A stretch of DNA of 49,279 bases from NCBI GenBank assembly GCA_009841115.1, contig VXML01000101.1, positions 1-49,279 of the forward strand, given 5' to 3'. This DNA comes from Gemmatimonadota bacterium (lineage in GTDB: Bacteria > Latescibacterota > UBA2968 > UBA8231). This document shows positions 48,490 to 49,279 of the stretch, piece by piece (the first letter of the stretch is position 1; each line of letters starts with the position of its first letter). The notes beneath the pieces are model-generated. The model did not search any database. It worked only from the letters and a program-made list of their open reading frames with translations, and was not told the origin of the DNA. Made by a program: the position numbers and the translations under genes.

Positions 48490-49279
48490 GGCTGTTGTGC
48501 CTCCCGGTGCTGTTTCTGCTCGCCTGTGCTTCAACTCCCAAAGTCGAATACCCGACCCTCGGCTTGGCCCAGCCGGATCAATGGACGGCTGGGGCCTCAG
48601 AGGGTACCGTCGCCGACCAATGGTGGCGCGATATGGGGGCCGCGCGCCTCGACAGTCTGGTGGCGTTGGCCTTGGAGCACAACTACAATCTCAAGATCGC
48701 TGGTGCGCGGCTGGCCCAAGCCCAAGCTCAGGCTCGGGTAGCTGGTGCGCCGCTCTTGCCCCAACTCGGTGCCAATGCCAATGGCTCGAAGCGCAAACAG
48801 AATTTCGTCGGATTGCCCATTCCGGGTAGATCCCCGGATCAGGTCTTGACCTCCGAGAGCACGTCCTTTGGCGTCGATCTGACTGCGAGTTGGGAAGCTG
48901 ACCTGTGGGGTCGTTTGCGCGCGGGTGCCCAAGCTGCGCTCGCCGATGCCGATGCTGCTGCCGCTGATTTCCGCGCGGCGCGCCTCTCGCTGGCAGCGCA
49001 GACAGCGCGGGCCTATTTCGCCGCGGTCGAAGCGGGTCACCAAGTCGAGCTAGCGCGGGCGACCGTTGCAAACTATCGGCTCTCCACCGAGCAGATAGAG
49101 GATCGCTATCGCCGCGGCTTGCGCTCGTCGCTCGATGTGCGCTTGGGTCGGTCGAGCTTGGCTGCGGCCGAAGCGACTCTCGCCCAGCGCCGCCAGCAAA
49201 GGGATGCTGCTCTGCGTCAACTCGAATTGATCTTGGGCCGCTATCCCAGCGCCCGGATTGAGGTTGGGGACGAGTTGCC
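48486..49279 (+). CDS. NodT-family RND efflux outer-membrane lipoprotein (3' end outside window)
   Basis: Open from the ATG at 48486 to the right edge (264 codons). Lipoprotein signal peptide with lipobox L-L-A-C (C14, counting the ATG as 1), then the TolC-family layout: W-W-R-D-M-G, L-D-S-L-V-A-L-A-L-E-H-N-Y-N-L-K-I-A, helices rich in Ala/Gln (A-R-L-A-Q-A-Q-A-Q-A-R), the S-W-E-A-D-L-W-G-R-L-R turn and a second helical hairpin ending L-E-L-I-L-G-R-Y-P. It is the outer-membrane channel of a tripartite RND or ABC exporter, and the pump genes probably lie beyond the window. It overlaps the PmoA-like gene by 4 bp, so translation is coupled. Confidence 0.92.
   Translation, partial: MRLLCLPVLFLLACASTPKVEYPTLGLAQPDQWTAGASEGTVADQWWRDMGAARLDSLVALALEHNYNLKIAGARLAQAQAQARVAGAPLLPQLGANANGSKRKQNFVGLPIPGRSPDQVLTSESTSFGVDLTASWEADLWGRLRAGAQAALADADAAAADFRAARLSLAAQTARAYFAAVEAGHQVELARATVANYRLSTEQIEDRYRRGLRSSLDVRLGRSSLAAAEATLAQRRQQRDAALRQLELILGRYPSARIEVGDEL

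Noticed and set aside
1..49279. tRNA, rRNA, insertion sequences or integrase-type attachment sites
   Set aside because: None could be recognised by eye; the Rpn-like gene is the only transposase-labelled family and has no terminal repeats in view.

Overview
The window is about 49 kb of GC-rich, gene-dense bacterial chromosome. It suggests an uncultured, free-living or host-associated heterotroph of the Latescibacterota/Poribacteria type. The reasons are four phytanoyl-CoA-dioxygenase-like genes, two large DUF6785-like membrane proteins, a sulfatase, a BNR sialidase, a DUF5060-type glycosidase, secreted proteins with FlgD-like Ig tails, and M56/BlaR1 genes with FlgD-like tails. This placement is inferred from gene content; no rRNA or tRNA gene was seen.

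Layout. (1) 1-7.9 kb, defence island: a partial Rpn/PD-(D/E)XK 'transposase' protein (-), then a two-gene module (+) of a Swt1-HEPN/DUF499 ATPase and an SNF2-type helicase with a C-terminal DUF3883 nuclease-like domain. The module ends at a hairpin terminator, and no DNA methylase is next to it. (2) 7.9-23.6 kb, one apparent seven-gene operon (-). In transcription order it holds a GT39-like membrane glycosyltransferase with TPRs, a discoidin-like/FlgD-Ig secreted protein, two paralogous large barrel-like proteins with acidic calcium-type loops, two more FlgD-Ig secreted proteins, and a DUF1445 putative hydro-lyase. The three FlgD-Ig proteins share an identical C-terminal V-A-Y and an R-G-G-[ST]-I motif. 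I regard this as the best candidate for an undescribed cell-surface system. (3) 23.7-31.0 kb, a CBM9/DOMON-like secreted protein, three phytanoyl-CoA-dioxygenase-like genes (one lacking two of its three iron ligands), a DUF6785-like membrane protein with an amidohydrolase stump at its 5' end, a MORN/YwqK-like protein and a sialidase. (4) 31.1-33.1 kb, a HigB/HigA toxin-antitoxin pair and a type II NADH dehydrogenase. (5) 33.2-38.4 kb, a second DUF6785-like protein, a sulfatase and a DUF5060/DUF5605-type glycosidase, which together look like a polysaccharide-degradation cluster.

(6) 38.5-45.2 kb, a triplicated BlaI/BlaR1-like region (-). It has one intact repressor under a promoter flanked by two matching operators. 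It has two intact M56 metalloprotease antirepressors whose outer part is built from ExbD/TolR-like repeats plus a FlgD-like Ig domain, a decayed third antirepressor, a second repressor gene reduced by an in-frame internal deletion, and a TlpA-like thioredoxin. (7) 45.3-49.3 kb, a fourth phytanoyl-CoA dioxygenase, an orphan VapB-like antitoxin whose PIN toxin is reduced to 29 codons, a UDP-glucuronate decarboxylase-like epimerase, a PmoA/DUF6807 protein, and the start of an outer-membrane efflux lipoprotein that runs off the right edge.

A theme of the window is gene decay that leaves short, readable stumps with intact ribosome binding sites (amidohydrolase, BlaI, BlaR1, PIN toxin, and a duplicated start of the PmoA gene). 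The other theme is reuse of the FlgD-like Ig fold, both in the secreted operon and in the BlaR1-type sensors.
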